NCBI GenBank assembly: GCA_030692355.1
Contig: JAUYCF010000042.1
Location: forward strand, 1 to 64,000
Reading direction: 5' to 3'
Length of the DNA: 64,000 nucleotides
Source of the DNA: Thiobacillus sp.
GTDB lineage: Bacteria > Pseudomonadota > Gammaproteobacteria > Burkholderiales > Thiobacillaceae
Part shown: in pieces, positions 1-9,973 of the stretch
Position numbering within the stretch: the first letter of the stretch is position 1
How the letters are laid out: each line of letters starts with the position of its first letter
The notes under the pieces: generated by a model
Told to the model about the DNA's origin: nothing
Database searches by the model: none
The model's input: only the letters and a program-made list of their open reading frames with translations
Position numbers and translations under genes: made by a program

Positions 1-40
1 GAGAGAATCAAAGGGGCCATGGTTAGATTGATTTTCAGGA

Positions 41-241
41 TCAAGCCGCTTTGACCGAAAGTTCGACGGCCGTGGGGTTCTCCATGCGCCGACTGGCATC
101 CAGGATTTCAATACCGACGACATTGCCTGCGGCGTCGTAATCCAAAATGACACCGGGCTTCACTTCGTCCGATTCTTCCACCGGGGTGGAGGAAAACAGC
201 ATGGAAAGAATGTCGCTTGCCTGGTCGTAATCGATCTTCAT
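41..241 (-). CDS. DUF2283 domain protein
   Basis: Small protein of 66 residues matching the DUF2283 pattern. It begins MKIDYDQASDILSM, has a VEESDEVKPGVILDYD stretch in the middle and ends with GNVVGIEILDAS. I chose the ATG at 241 rather than the one 12 bases upstream because MKIDYD is the usual family start and because it overlaps the stop of the DUF4258 gene (ATGA). The two genes are therefore probably translationally coupled and co-transcribed. The biochemical function is unknown. Such pairs look like toxin-antitoxin modules by size and layout, but this sequence gives no direct evidence of toxicity. Confidence 0.85.
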   Translation of the reverse strand: MKIDYDQASDILSMLFSSTPVEESDEVKPGVILDYDAAGNVVGIEILDASRRMENPTAVELSVKAA

Positions 242-495
242 GTCTGCTCCCAATATTTCTCGATCTTGCTGGTTCTGTATACCGTGACGACGACAGGTGG
301 GGTGTGCCAGTCCTCGACGATCAGGCGCAGAAGGTAGGTTTTGTCGTCTGCGCTGACTCGGCCCTGATAGACCTTGCGCCCGCCGAAGCCGGTGACGATT
401 TGTTCGGGCGCGTGCATGACCGATTCAATCCATTCGCTGGGGACTTGCCGGCGCTGCATTTCCAGCTCGGCATGTTCGGTCAGACGGTATTCCAT
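238..495 (-). CDS. DUF4258 domain protein
   Basis: Protein of about 85 residues starting MEYRLTEHAELEMQRRQVP, followed by WIESVMHAPEQIV and a YLLRLIVEDW strand, which is the typical DUF4258 layout (helix with TxHA, then a small beta sheet). An in-frame ATG 27 bases upstream (522) would add MCQGVASSV, which does not fit the family, so I place the start at 495. It lies upstream of the DUF2283 gene with a 4-base overlap. DUF4258 folds are related to RelE/BrnT-like small proteins according to family knowledge. A toxin role here is only an inference. Confidence 0.82.
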   Translation of the reverse strand: MEYRLTEHAELEMQRRQVPSEWIESVMHAPEQIVTGFGGRKVYQGRVSADDKTYLLRLIVEDWHTPPVVVTVYRTSKIEKYWEQT

Positions 496-539
496 GACGC
501 TGGATGCTACACCCTGACACACTTAGCGTCAGCAATAAC

Positions 540-569
540 AATCGGGGGGCGGTTATCCGCCCCCCGATT
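540..569 (-). terminator. Strong hairpin downstream of htpG
   Basis: A perfect 13-bp stem (540-552 with 557-569) closes a TTAT loop. It is followed on the minus strand by TTGTTATTG, a T-rich but not pure T tract. It lies between the htpG stop and the DUF4258 gene, so it most likely ends htpG transcription. Confidence 0.75.
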
Positions 570-610
570 CATTTGGTCCCTGCTGCAAGCCGAGACCGAA
601 ATGGGCTTGA

Positions 611-2509
<1,899 letters not shown>

Positions 2510-2548
2510 GCCTTTGATCTCCCGTAACGTACAAATAAGGTGACGGGG

Positions 2549-2577
2549 AGATGGGGGCGGGGGCGGCGGGTTTCAAG
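2549..2577 (-). promoter_or_regulatory. RpoH (sigma-32) promoter of htpG
   Basis: On the minus strand, CTTGAAA (2577-2571) is followed after 14 bases by CCCCATCT (2556-2549). Both match the sigma-32 consensus -35 (CTTGAAA) and -10 (CCCCATnT), and the spacing is in the normal range. The -10 lies 40 bases upstream of the htpG start codon. Confidence 0.85.
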
Positions 2578-2723
2578 GGCTGGTGTGACAGGGGCGTGGC
2601 GGTCTGTCTCGGGCGGAAGCCGTGGCGAGCTTTTGTATGGCTTGATGCTGTGGTGTATGCGAGGGTGCGAAAATCGCGGCGAGGACGCCGCTCCCAGTGA
2701 TGGGGGGCGGCCGTCGGCGCGGA

Positions 2724-4790
2724 TTATTTCTGCTTGCTCAGCAGCGCCAGCAGCTCGACTTGCGCGCAGTAGGGTTTGGTGCGGCGCGGGGAGCGGCGGC
2801 GGTAGCTGCCATCGGAATGCATCTCCCAGGCCTGCACGTTGTCGCGCAGGTAGGGCTTGAGGCCTTCGGCGATGACGCGTTTTTTCAGCTTGGGATTGAG
2901 GATGGGAAATCCGGTTTCGATGCGGCGGAAGAAGTTGCGGTCCATCCAGTCGGCGGAGGACAGGTAGACCTGCTCGTCGCCGCTGTTCCTGAAATAGAAA
3001 ATGCGCGTGTGTTCGAGGAAGCGCCCGACGATCGAGCGTACCCGGATGTGCTCGGACAGCCCGGCAATGCCGGGGCGCAGCGCGCATACGCCGCGAATGA
3101 TGAGGTCGATCTTCACCCCGGCCTGCGATGCGGCATAGAGCGCGGCGATGACCTGCGGCTCCAGCAGCGCGTTCATCTTGGCGACGATGGCGGCGGGTTT
3201 GCCGGCGGCCGCGTTTTCGGCCTCGCGGTTGATTGCGGCGACGACTTCGCTGTGCAGGGTGAACGGCGATTGCCACAGGCGTTTGAGCTTGCCTGCCTTG
3301 CCCAGCCCGGTGATCTGGGTGAACAGGCTGCCGACGTCGGCGGTGATGGTCTCGTCGGCGGTCAGGAGGCCGAAGTCGGTGTACAGGCGCGCGGTGCGTG
3401 CGTGATAGTTGCCGGTGCCCAGATGCGCGTAGCGGCGCAGCACGCCTTCCTCGCGGCGGATCACCAGCGCCAGTTTGGCATGGGTTTTGTGGCCGACCAC
3501 GCCGTAGATCACGTGCGCGCCGACTTCTTCCAGTTTGGCGGCCCAGTTGATGTTGGCCTCCTCGTCGAAGCGCGCCATCAGCTCAACCACCACGGTGACT
3601 TCCTTGCCCGACAATGCGGCGCGGATCAGCGCCTGCATCAGCTTGGAGTCGGTTCCGGTGCGGTAGACCGTCTGCCGCATGGCGACCACGTTGGGGTCGG
3701 CGGCCGCCTGTTCGATGAAGTTGATCACCGGCTGGAAAGACTCGAACGGGTGGTGCAGGAGGATGTCGCTTTTGCGGATCTGCGCGAAGATGTCCTCGTG
3801 CTTGGCCAGCCGGGCGGGCAGGGCGGGGACGAAGGGGGGGAACTTCAGTTCGGGACGGTCGACCCAGTCGGGCACCTGCATCAGGCGCACCAGGTTCACC
3901 GGGCCGTGTTCCTGGTAGAGGGCATCGGCGTCGAGCTCGAACTGTTCCAGCAGGAAGGCCGCCATCGAGGCCGAGCAGTTGTCGGCCACTTCCAGCCGCA
4001 CCGCCGCGCCGTAGTGCCGCTGCGGCAGTTCGCCCTGCAGGGCCTGGCGCAGGTTCTTGGTTTCCTCGTCGTCGACGAACAGGTCGGAATTGCGGGTGAC
4101 GCGGAACTGGTAGCAGCCTTCCACCGTCATTCCGGCAAACAGCTCGCCGACGTGGGCATGCAAAATCGACGACAGGAAGACGAAGCCGTATTCGCAGCCG
4201 GCGATGTCTTCCGGCAGGTGGATCACCCGCGGTAAGGAGCGCGGCGCCTGCACCACCGCGGCGCCGGAATTGCGGCCGAAGGCGTCGCGTCCGGACAGCT
4301 CGACCGCGAAGTTGAGGCTCTTGTTGAGTACGCGCGGGAAGGGGTGCGAGGGGTCGAGCCCAATTGGCGTCAGCACCGGTATCAGCTCGCGGAAGAAATA
4401 GTCGCGGATCCACGCCGCCTGGACTTCGTTCCACTGGGTGCGCCGGAAAAAGTGAATCCCCTGGGTGGCCAGCGCGGGGATGATGTCCTGGTTGAAAAGT
4501 TCGTATTGCCTGGCCACCAGCGCATGGGCGGTTTCCGATACCGCGCGGTATTGCTGGCCTGGCGTCATGCCATCGGGGGATCGCTGGGAGGTGTTGGCGC
4601 GGATCTGCTCCTTCAGCCCGGCCACCCGCACCTCGAAGAACTCGTCCAGGTTGCTGGAAAAGATGCAGAGAAACTTCAGCCGTTCCAGCAGCGGTACATC
4701 GGGATCGTCAGCCTGCGCCAGCACGCGGCGCTGAAACTCGAGGATGCCGAGTTCGCGGTTGATGAGGGTGTCGGGGCTTGGCAGGTGCAT
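2724..4790 (-). CDS. ppk1: Polyphosphate kinase 1
   Basis: Reversibly transfers the gamma-phosphate of ATP to polyphosphate chains. At 688 residues it has the usual PPK1 length. The N-terminal domain begins LINRELGILEFQRRVLAQA. The phosphate-tunnel and catalytic histidine regions are visible as KTHAKLALVIRR and YAHLGTGNYHARTARLYTDF, with the second conserved block HTRIFYFRNSGDEQVYLSSADWM near the C-terminus. It is divergent from the CYTH-CHAD gene with 63 bp between the starts, and a perfect PhoB box in ppk1 orientation lies in and next to that gap. Phosphate-starvation control is therefore likely. Confidence 0.97.
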   Translation of the reverse strand: MHLPSPDTLINRELGILEFQRRVLAQADDPDVPLLERLKFLCIFSSNLDEFFEVRVAGLKEQIRANTSQRSPDGMTPGQQYRAVSETAHALVARQYELFNQDIIPALATQGIHFFRRTQWNEVQAAWIRDYFFRELIPVLTPIGLDPSHPFPRVLNKSLNFAVELSGRDAFGRNSGAAVVQAPRSLPRVIHLPEDIAGCEYGFVFLSSILHAHVGELFAGMTVEGCYQFRVTRNSDLFVDDEETKNLRQALQGELPQRHYGAAVRLEVADNCSASMAAFLLEQFELDADALYQEHGPVNLVRLMQVPDWVDRPELKFPPFVPALPARLAKHEDIFAQIRKSDILLHHPFESFQPVINFIEQAAADPNVVAMRQTVYRTGTDSKLMQALIRAALSGKEVTVVVELMARFDEEANINWAAKLEEVGAHVIYGVVGHKTHAKLALVIRREEGVLRRYAHLGTGNYHARTARLYTDFGLLTADETITADVGSLFTQITGLGKAGKLKRLWQSPFTLHSEVVAAINREAENAAAGKPAAIVAKMNALLEPQVIAALYAASQAGVKIDLIIRGVCALRPGIAGLSEHIRVRSIVGRFLEHTRIFYFRNSGDEQVYLSSADWMDRNFFRRIETGFPILNPKLKKRVIAEGLKPYLRDNVQAWEMHSDGSYRRRSPRRTKPYCAQVELLALLSKQK

Positions 4791-4842
4791 GATTGTTTTT
4801 TCGTGGTGTGCTTCAATGATAAACGTCCGCGCTTATCCTGAC

Positions 4843-4860
4843 ATGACAGAAATATGACAG
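4843..4860 (-). promoter_or_regulatory. PhoB box upstream of ppk1
   Basis: Read on the minus strand, CTGTCAT-ATTT-CTGTCAT is an exact 7-4-7 direct repeat with the 11-bp period of PhoB boxes. It points toward ppk1, and its upstream half overlaps the first codons of the divergent CYTH-CHAD gene (ATG at 4854). A possible -10 (TATCAT, 4822-4817) lies about 20 bases downstream, farther than the usual 10-11, so the exact promoter is uncertain. Confidence 0.85.
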
Positions 4861-6437
4861 CTTCCGATTCAGTCGAAATCGAACTCAAGCTTGCCTTGCC
4901 TCCGCAGCAGGTCGAAGCCTTCCTCAAGCTGATGGCGCGGCGTCGCAGCGCACCCGTGCAGCAGGTGCTGGTCACCCGTTATTTCGACACCCCGGATTTT
5001 GCCTTGAGCGCGCAGGGTGTGGCGCTGAGGGTGCGGCGGGTCGGCCGGCGCTGGCTGCAAACACTGAAAACCGAGGGCGAGCGGCGCGGCGGGCTGTCGC
5101 GGCGCGCCGAATATGAAATGGCGGTCACCCGCGGCAGCCCGGACTGGACGCGTTTTCCGGCCGAGGCGCAGGCGTGGGTGCCCGAGGCGCTGCGCGCGCA
5201 GCTGGCGCCGGTGTTCGAAACGCGCTTTCACCGTACCGCCTGGCTTATCAAGGGCCGTGGCGGCGCGCAGATCGAGGTGGCGCTGGATGTGGGCGAGGTG
5301 CGTGCCGGCGAGTGCAGTCAGCCGATCTGCGAGATCGAGCTCGAACTGAAGGCCGGCCAGCCGGATGCGCTGTTCGCCCTGGCGCTGGCGTGGGCCGGGC
5401 GGCTCGATTGCCTGCCGTTCGATGTCAGCAAGGCCGAGCGGGGCGTGCGCCTGGCGCATGGCGAGGGTGCGGAACCGCTCAAGTCCGTGCCGCTGGAGCT
5501 GGATCGCGCGATGAGTGTGGAAGACGGTTTTGCCGCGATTGTTCAGGCCTGCCTGGCGCAGTTCCAGGTCAATCTGCCGGGGGTGCTTTTCCCCCTCCCT
5601 AACCCTCCCCCGCAAGCGGGAGAGGGGATGAACGAGATGCCCAAACCGATTAACGATATCGAATATGTGCACCAGGCGAGGGTGGCGTTGCGGCGCCTGC
5701 GTGCGGCGTTGCGCCAGTATCGCCGGGTGTGCGTGCCGCCGGATGAGTCGATGGACGGCCTGCGCGCGCTGGCGGGCGCGCTCGGCGCGGCGCGCGACTG
5801 GGACGTGCTGTGCGACGAAACCCTGCCCGCAATCGCGCCGCATTACCCCGATGCCGATGCCTGGAAACACGGCACGCAGGCGTTGCAGGCACATCGGGCC
5901 GAGGTGCGCGCGGCGATGCAGGCAACAATCATCCAGGCGCGTCCGGGCGCGTGGCTGCTGGCGCTGCAACGCTGGCTGCTGCTGCGCGGCTGGCGTGCCG
6001 TTCCGGAAGCGCAGCGCTTCATCCAGCTGTCGCCGCTGAAAAAATGGGCGGGCCGGGTGCTGCAGAAGGGCCATCGCCCCATCGTCCGCGGCGCGCGCGA
6101 TTTTGGGCAGTTGCAGGCGGCGCAGCGCCACGCCTTGCGTATTGCCGTCAAGCGCCAACGCTACGCGGCCGAGTTTTTCCAGACCCTGTTCGGCGGGCGC
6201 CGGCAGGCCCGGTATCTGGCTGTGCTGCGCGACGCGCAGGACAGTCTGGGGCGTAGCAATGATGTGCGGGTGGCGTGGGGCCTGCTGACCACGCCTACGA
6301 CTCCACACGTTTTTCAGAACGCGGGGCCGATGCGGGACTTTGCACTCGGCTGGCTGGCGGCGCAGCAGGCGGAAGCGGCGGACGGCGAAAGCGCAGGGCC
6401 TATGCGTGCGTTCCTGAAATTGAAGCCCTACTGGTAG
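4854..6437 (+). CDS. CYTH and CHAD domain protein
   Basis: 527 residues with two domains. The N-terminal CYTH triphosphate-tunnel domain (about 1-210) has the signature ExExK as EIELK, then FDTPDF, ALRVRR and a late EIELELK strand. The C-terminal CHAD domain (about 262-520) has the family's histidine/basic helices, for example YVHQARVALRRLRAALRQYRR and KRQRYAAEFF. CYTH domains of this type hydrolyse inorganic triphosphate, and CHAD domains bind polyphosphate, so polyphosphate turnover fits the ppk1 neighbour. The linker (residues 246-258, FPLPNPPPQAGEG) is encoded by a dispersed repeat. The start codon lies inside the ppk1 PhoB box. Confidence 0.93.
   Translation: MTASDSVEIELKLALPPQQVEAFLKLMARRRSAPVQQVLVTRYFDTPDFALSAQGVALRVRRVGRRWLQTLKTEGERRGGLSRRAEYEMAVTRGSPDWTRFPAEAQAWVPEALRAQLAPVFETRFHRTAWLIKGRGGAQIEVALDVGEVRAGECSQPICEIELELKAGQPDALFALALAWAGRLDCLPFDVSKAERGVRLAHGEGAEPLKSVPLELDRAMSVEDGFAAIVQACLAQFQVNLPGVLFPLPNPPPQAGEGMNEMPKPINDIEYVHQARVALRRLRAALRQYRRVCVPPDESMDGLRALAGALGAARDWDVLCDETLPAIAPHYPDADAWKHGTQALQAHRAEVRAAMQATIIQARPGAWLLALQRWLLLRGWRAVPEAQRFIQLSPLKKWAGRVLQKGHRPIVRGARDFGQLQAAQRHALRIAVKRQRYAAEFFQTLFGGRRQARYLAVLRDAQDSLGRSNDVRVAWGLLTTPTTPHVFQNAGPMRDFALGWLAAQQAEAADGESAGPMRAFLKLKPYW
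5591..5627. repeat. REP-like palindrome inside CYTH-CHAD gene
   Basis: Arms at 5604-5613 and 5616-5625 form a 10-bp stem with one mismatch around an AA loop, preceded by CCCCTCCCTAA-type sequence. Elements of the form CCCTCCC...GCAAGCGGGAGAGGG are common intergenic repeats in proteobacterial genomes. Here the element is read in frame as 13 residues between two domains. Confidence 0.8.
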
Positions 6438-6540
6438 GCGAGTGTCGCGTGGGGGGCACGCCTGTCATCTTCCGTTCTCCCGCTTGTCGCACAATAGGCG
6501 CCGCACGCATTCAAATCAGACATTTTTCGAGGTAAGCCGG

Positions 6541-6993
6541 ATGGAACTCATTTTGTGGCGACACACCGAGGCCGAGGATGCGACCCCTGACCTCTCCCGC
6601 GAACTTACCGGACGCGGCCGCAAGCAGGCTGCGCGCATGGCCGACTGGCTCAATCCGCGGCTGCCGCCGGATATCCGCATTCTGGCGAGCCCGGCCACCC
6701 GCACCCGGCAGACCGCGCAGGCGCTGGGACGCGAATACGAACTGGTGCCGGCGCTGGCGCCCGGTGCCAGCGCCGAAGACGTGCTGGCCGCCGCAGGCTG
6801 GCCGGACGCGCCCTATCCGGTGCTGATCGTCGGCCATCAACCCACGCTGGGGCAGGTGGCGATGCGGCTGCTGACCGGGCAGGCGGGCGATCTGGCGGTG
6901 AAAAAAGGCGGCATCTGGTGGTTCCAGGGTCGCGAGCGGGCGGGCCAGTTGCAGGTGGTGTTGCGTGCGGTGGCGGCACCTGACTGGTTATAA
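6541..6993 (+). CDS. sixA: Phosphohistidine phosphatase SixA-like
   Basis: 150-residue histidine phosphatase family protein. The catalytic RH motif is at the start (MELILWRHTEAED), a second conserved arginine is in SPATRTRQTAQ, and the second catalytic histidine is in LIVGHQPTLGQ. SixA removes phosphate from histidine residues of phosphotransfer proteins. An upstream in-frame start at 6442 would add 33 residues that do not belong to the family. The ATG at 6541 is used because it places RH at the normal N-terminal position and follows GAGGTAAGCCGG. The gene follows the CYTH-CHAD gene by about 100 bp. Confidence 0.9.
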   Translation: MELILWRHTEAEDATPDLSRELTGRGRKQAARMADWLNPRLPPDIRILASPATRTRQTAQALGREYELVPALAPGASAEDVLAAAGWPDAPYPVLIVGHQPTLGQVAMRLLTGQAGDLAVKKGGIWWFQGRERAGQLQVVLRAVAAPDWL

Positions 6994-6994
6994 T
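6989..6994 (+). promoter_or_regulatory. Possible -10 box before fliF cluster
   Basis: A perfect TATAAT overlaps the sixA stop codon, 66 bases upstream of the fliF start. No convincing -35 sits 16-18 bases upstream, and no sigma-54 (GG-N10-GC) site is evident nearby, so this is a weak candidate. Confidence 0.3.
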
Positions 6995-7059
6995 CGCCAT
7001 GTGAATATTCAGCGTAACCAGCAAGACGCGATCCAGCTGACCCCGGCAATGCAGACGAG

Positions 7060-8415
7060 GTGCGTGCAGTGCCGGGCTGGCTGAGCAGTCTGCGCGACCT
7101 GATCGCGGAAGCGAGCCCCTGGCGCCGCTTCATGCTTGCCCTGCTGGTGATCCTGCCGCTGGCCGCCCTGGCCGCCGCCTATCTGTGGTTCAACCCGCCT
7201 GCCTATCGCGTGCTGTATACGCAACTGTCCGACCGCGCCGGCGGCGAAGTCATCACTGCGCTCGAACAGCTCGACATTCCCTACCGCCTGTCTGCCGTTG
7301 ACGGCGCCGTCGAGGTGCCGGCCGACCAGCTGCACGCGGCGCGCTACCGCCTGGCTGCGCGCGGCCTGCCCAAATCCGATGACGATGCGCAGGACGAAGC
7401 CGATCGCGCCCCCAGATTCGGCGCATCGTCGCTGCAGGAACAGCAGCGCTTTCAGCACGCACTCGAGATCGACCTGGCGCGTTCGATCCAGAAGCTGGAA
7501 GCGGTTGAACTTGCGCGCGTCCATCTTGCCCTGCCCAGGGTTTCGCCCTTCCTGCGCGATGCGCCCCTCGCCACCGCTGCCGTGCTGGTGCGGCTGCGCC
7601 CCGGGGCGCGGCTGTCGGTGGAGCAGGTGACGACGATCCAGACCCTGGTGGCCGCCGGGGTGCCGCGCCTGAAACGCGCCGAGGTGCAGGTGCTCGACCC
7701 GCGCGGCATCCTGCTGGGCGCTGCGGCGCCCGAACCTGTGCAGTCGCAGCGCCTGGCGCTGGAGCAGGACCTGGTGCGGCGGGCGCTGGCGGTGCTGACG
7801 CCGTGGCTGGGCGAGGATCGCGTCAGCGTGCAGGTGACCGCCACCCTGGAAGACAGCGAAACCCGGCAGACGGTCGAGCGGGTGCAGAATGTCGGGACAG
7901 GCGGGCGGGCGCGCCCGCTGGAAAAAACCGTGCGCACCACGCGCGTGCCGGAAGGCCGCATCCAGCGCATCCATGCCATCGTGATTCTGGGGTTCGACGC
8001 CAGTGCCAACGAACAGTGGCGTGCCAGGCAGATGGCCAGCCAGGCGCTGGGGCTGCAGCCGGCGCGCGGCGACAGGCTGAATGTCTATGCGCTGCCCGGG
8101 GCGGCACCCAAACCGCAGGCCGATCTTCCCGCTGTCACGCCGCAGGTTGCGGCACCCACCCCTGTTCCCCAGGTGCGGCCGGCCAGCCCACCGCCTGTCG
8201 CGGCCCGTCCCTTTGCCTTGCCGCAATGGTCGCTGGCGGCGGCCGCGGCGGCGCTGATCCTGCTCGCGCTGTCGGCATGGCTGCGCGCCCGCCGGACGCC
8301 CGTCGTCGCGGCAGAAGCAGAGGATTTCGACGCCGAACTCGACGCGGTGCGCAGCCAGGTGCTGGCCGATCCGCGCGTGACAGCGGACGTCGTCAAGCTG
8401 TGGATGCGCGCATGA
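7060..8415 (+). CDS. fliF: Flagellar MS-ring protein FliF, compact form
   Basis: Inner-membrane ring protein, 451 residues against about 550 usual. An N-terminal membrane helix lies at about 26-47. Ring-building motifs follow: YRVLYTQLSD, ALEQLDIPYRL, VPADQLHAARYRLAARGLPK and LARSIQKLEAVELARVHLALP. A second membrane helix lies at about 388-408. The C-terminal FliG-binding tail reads DPRVTADVVKLWM, so the 3' end is complete. The missing length is mostly in the RBM3/beta-collar region, which is short here (NVGTGGRARPLEKTVRTTRV). The start is GTG at 7060 (GTG at 7069 also possible). It is the first of ten overlapping export genes; no fliE precedes it. Confidence 0.9.
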   Translation: MRAVPGWLSSLRDLIAEASPWRRFMLALLVILPLAALAAAYLWFNPPAYRVLYTQLSDRAGGEVITALEQLDIPYRLSAVDGAVEVPADQLHAARYRLAARGLPKSDDDAQDEADRAPRFGASSLQEQQRFQHALEIDLARSIQKLEAVELARVHLALPRVSPFLRDAPLATAAVLVRLRPGARLSVEQVTTIQTLVAAGVPRLKRAEVQVLDPRGILLGAAAPEPVQSQRLALEQDLVRRALAVLTPWLGEDRVSVQVTATLEDSETRQTVERVQNVGTGGRARPLEKTVRTTRVPEGRIQRIHAIVILGFDASANEQWRARQMASQALGLQPARGDRLNVYALPGAAPKPQADLPAVTPQVAAPTPVPQVRPASPPPVAARPFALPQWSLAAAAAALILLALSAWLRARRTPVVAAEAEDFDAELDAVRSQVLADPRVTADVVKLWMRA

Positions 8416-9377
8416 GCCAGGGCGGAATCGAAAAATCTGCCGCGCTGCTGCTCGCTCTGGGCGAAGAGGCCACGGCCGCCATATTCCGTTACCTGAGCCC
8501 GCTCGAGGTGAGCCGCCTCGGCAGCGCCATGCGCGAGATGGAGGTGTTGCCGCGTGAACGCGTGCGCGCGATCCTGCGCGATTACGCCGCCGAGGCGGCC
8601 GAGCAGACCGGGTTTGCCGCGGATACCGGGCGATTTCTCGATGAGACGCTCAGGCTTGCACTCAGCCCGGAACGCGCGCAGGCGATGCTGCAGCGCCTGG
8701 GTGCGCCGGCCGCGCAGGCACTGGAAAAACTCGCCTGGCGCGAACCGGCAGAGATTGCCGGCCTGCTGGAGGCGCAGCCGCCGCAGCTGATTGCCGTCGT
8801 GATGGCGCAACTGCCGCGCGACGTCGCCGCCGCGGTGCTTGACCTGCTGCCCGGCACTACGCGCGCGGATACCCTGCAGAGTCTGGCGCACAGCGACGCA
8901 CCCAGTTTCGACATGCTGGGCGAACTGGGCGACTGGCTGGCCAGCCTCGAAGCCGTCGTGCCGTCCCAGGGCGAGGCCGCTGTCGCCAGCCTACTGGGGC
9001 AGATGAGCGAGGGCAGCGCGGCGGCTGCCTTGAGCCAGCTCGACCGGAACGATGCGGAGCTGGCCGCGCGCCTGCGCGTTCGCCATCTCGCGTTCGAAGA
9101 CCTGGCGCGGCTGCCTGAAGACGGCCGCAAAACCTTTTTGCGCAACATCGGCGCGCGCACGCTGCTGCATGCGTTGAAGGGCAGCGACGGGCGGGTGCTC
9201 GACGCGTTGACGGCGGTGATGAGTTCGACCGCCGCACAGCGCATGCGCGACGATCTCGATACCCTGGGCGCGCTGCCGGTGACCGCGATCCAGGCGGCGC
9301 AGGAAGATGCCGGCGCCACCTTGCGGCGCCTGGCGGCGGAGGGAGCGATTCCGTTCCCTGAAGAGGAGACCGCATGA
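8412..9377 (+). CDS. fliG: Flagellar switch protein FliG, divergent
   Basis: Rotor/C-ring protein of 321 residues, close to the usual 330. It starts [28 protein letters not shown]-type, typical of FliG. The middle-domain EHPQ motif is degenerate here (QPPQ in [17 protein letters not shown]). In the C-terminal torque helix an ungapped match to E. coli FliG keeps K264, D288 and D289 (ALKG, RMRDDLD) but has T for R281 and P for R297. The ATG overlaps the fliF stop (ATGA), and the end overlaps fliH by 4 bases. Confidence 0.9.
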   Translation: MSQGGIEKSAALLLALGEEATAAIFRYLSPLEVSRLGSAMREMEVLPRERVRAILRDYAAEAAEQTGFAADTGRFLDETLRLALSPERAQAMLQRLGAPAAQALEKLAWREPAEIAGLLEAQPPQLIAVVMAQLPRDVAAAVLDLLPGTTRADTLQSLAHSDAPSFDMLGELGDWLASLEAVVPSQGEAAVASLLGQMSEGSAAAALSQLDRNDAELAARLRVRHLAFEDLARLPEDGRKTFLRNIGARTLLHALKGSDGRVLDALTAVMSSTAAQRMRDDLDTLGALPVTAIQAAQEDAGATLRRLAAEGAIPFPEEETA

Positions 9378-9973
9378 GTACCGACGACGATACCACCGCA
9401 TTCGAACAGTGGGAGGTGGTGGAGCTGGCGGCGTCCGCAAGCCGTGTGGCGACGCCCGCCGAGGATGTCGAGACCGAACTGGTGAGGCTGCGCGAGGCCG
9501 CGCGCGCCGACGGCTACGCAGAAGGGGAGGCCGCCGGACGGGTGGAAGGGGAGCAGGCCTGCGGGCGCATGAAGCAGATGGTCGAGAGCTTTTCGGCCAC
9601 CCTGGACAACCTCGATTTCCGGCTTGCCGACATGGTGCTGGAACTGGCGCTCGACGTGGCGCGCCAGGTGGTGGCCGGCGAACTGGCGGCACGCCCGGAA
9701 CGCATCCTCGATGTGGTCAATCTGGCGCTGAAGGAGATGGCGGAAACCAGCCGCGAGGCGCGCCTGCTGCTGAATCCGGACGACGCCGCGCTGGTGCGGC
9801 CGCACCTCGATCAGGTGCTGGACAAGAACCGCCTGCGCATCGTGGAAGACGTGCGCATCGCGCGCGGCGGCTGCCTGATCGAAACCGCGCAGGGCGATCT
9901 CGACGCCACGCTGCCCGCACGCTGGCGCCAGGTGGTGCAGGTTCTCGGCAGCAACAAGAACTGGATCGACTAA
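9374..9973 (+). CDS. fliH: Flagellar export regulator FliH
   Basis: 199-residue cytosolic stator-like protein that binds and regulates the FliI ATPase. It shows the characteristic GxxxG repeat as [13 protein letters not shown] (about residues 47-59), then a long helix, then the conserved C-terminal domain with [10 protein letters not shown] and a tail [16 protein letters not shown] typical of the FliH/SctL/V-ATPase E family. It overlaps fliG by 4 bases, and its TAA overlaps the fliI ATG (TAATG). Confidence 0.93.
   Translation: MSTDDDTTAFEQWEVVELAASASRVATPAEDVETELVRLREAARADGYAEGEAAGRVEGEQACGRMKQMVESFSATLDNLDFRLADMVLELALDVARQVVAGELAARPERILDVVNLALKEMAETSREARLLLNPDDAALVRPHLDQVLDKNRLRIVEDVRIARGGCLIETAQGDLDATLPARWRQVVQVLGSNKNWID

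Noticed and set aside
2697-4235. 512-codon plus-strand frame opposite ppk1
   Set aside because: A shadow of ppk1 third-position GC bias; no recognisable protein.
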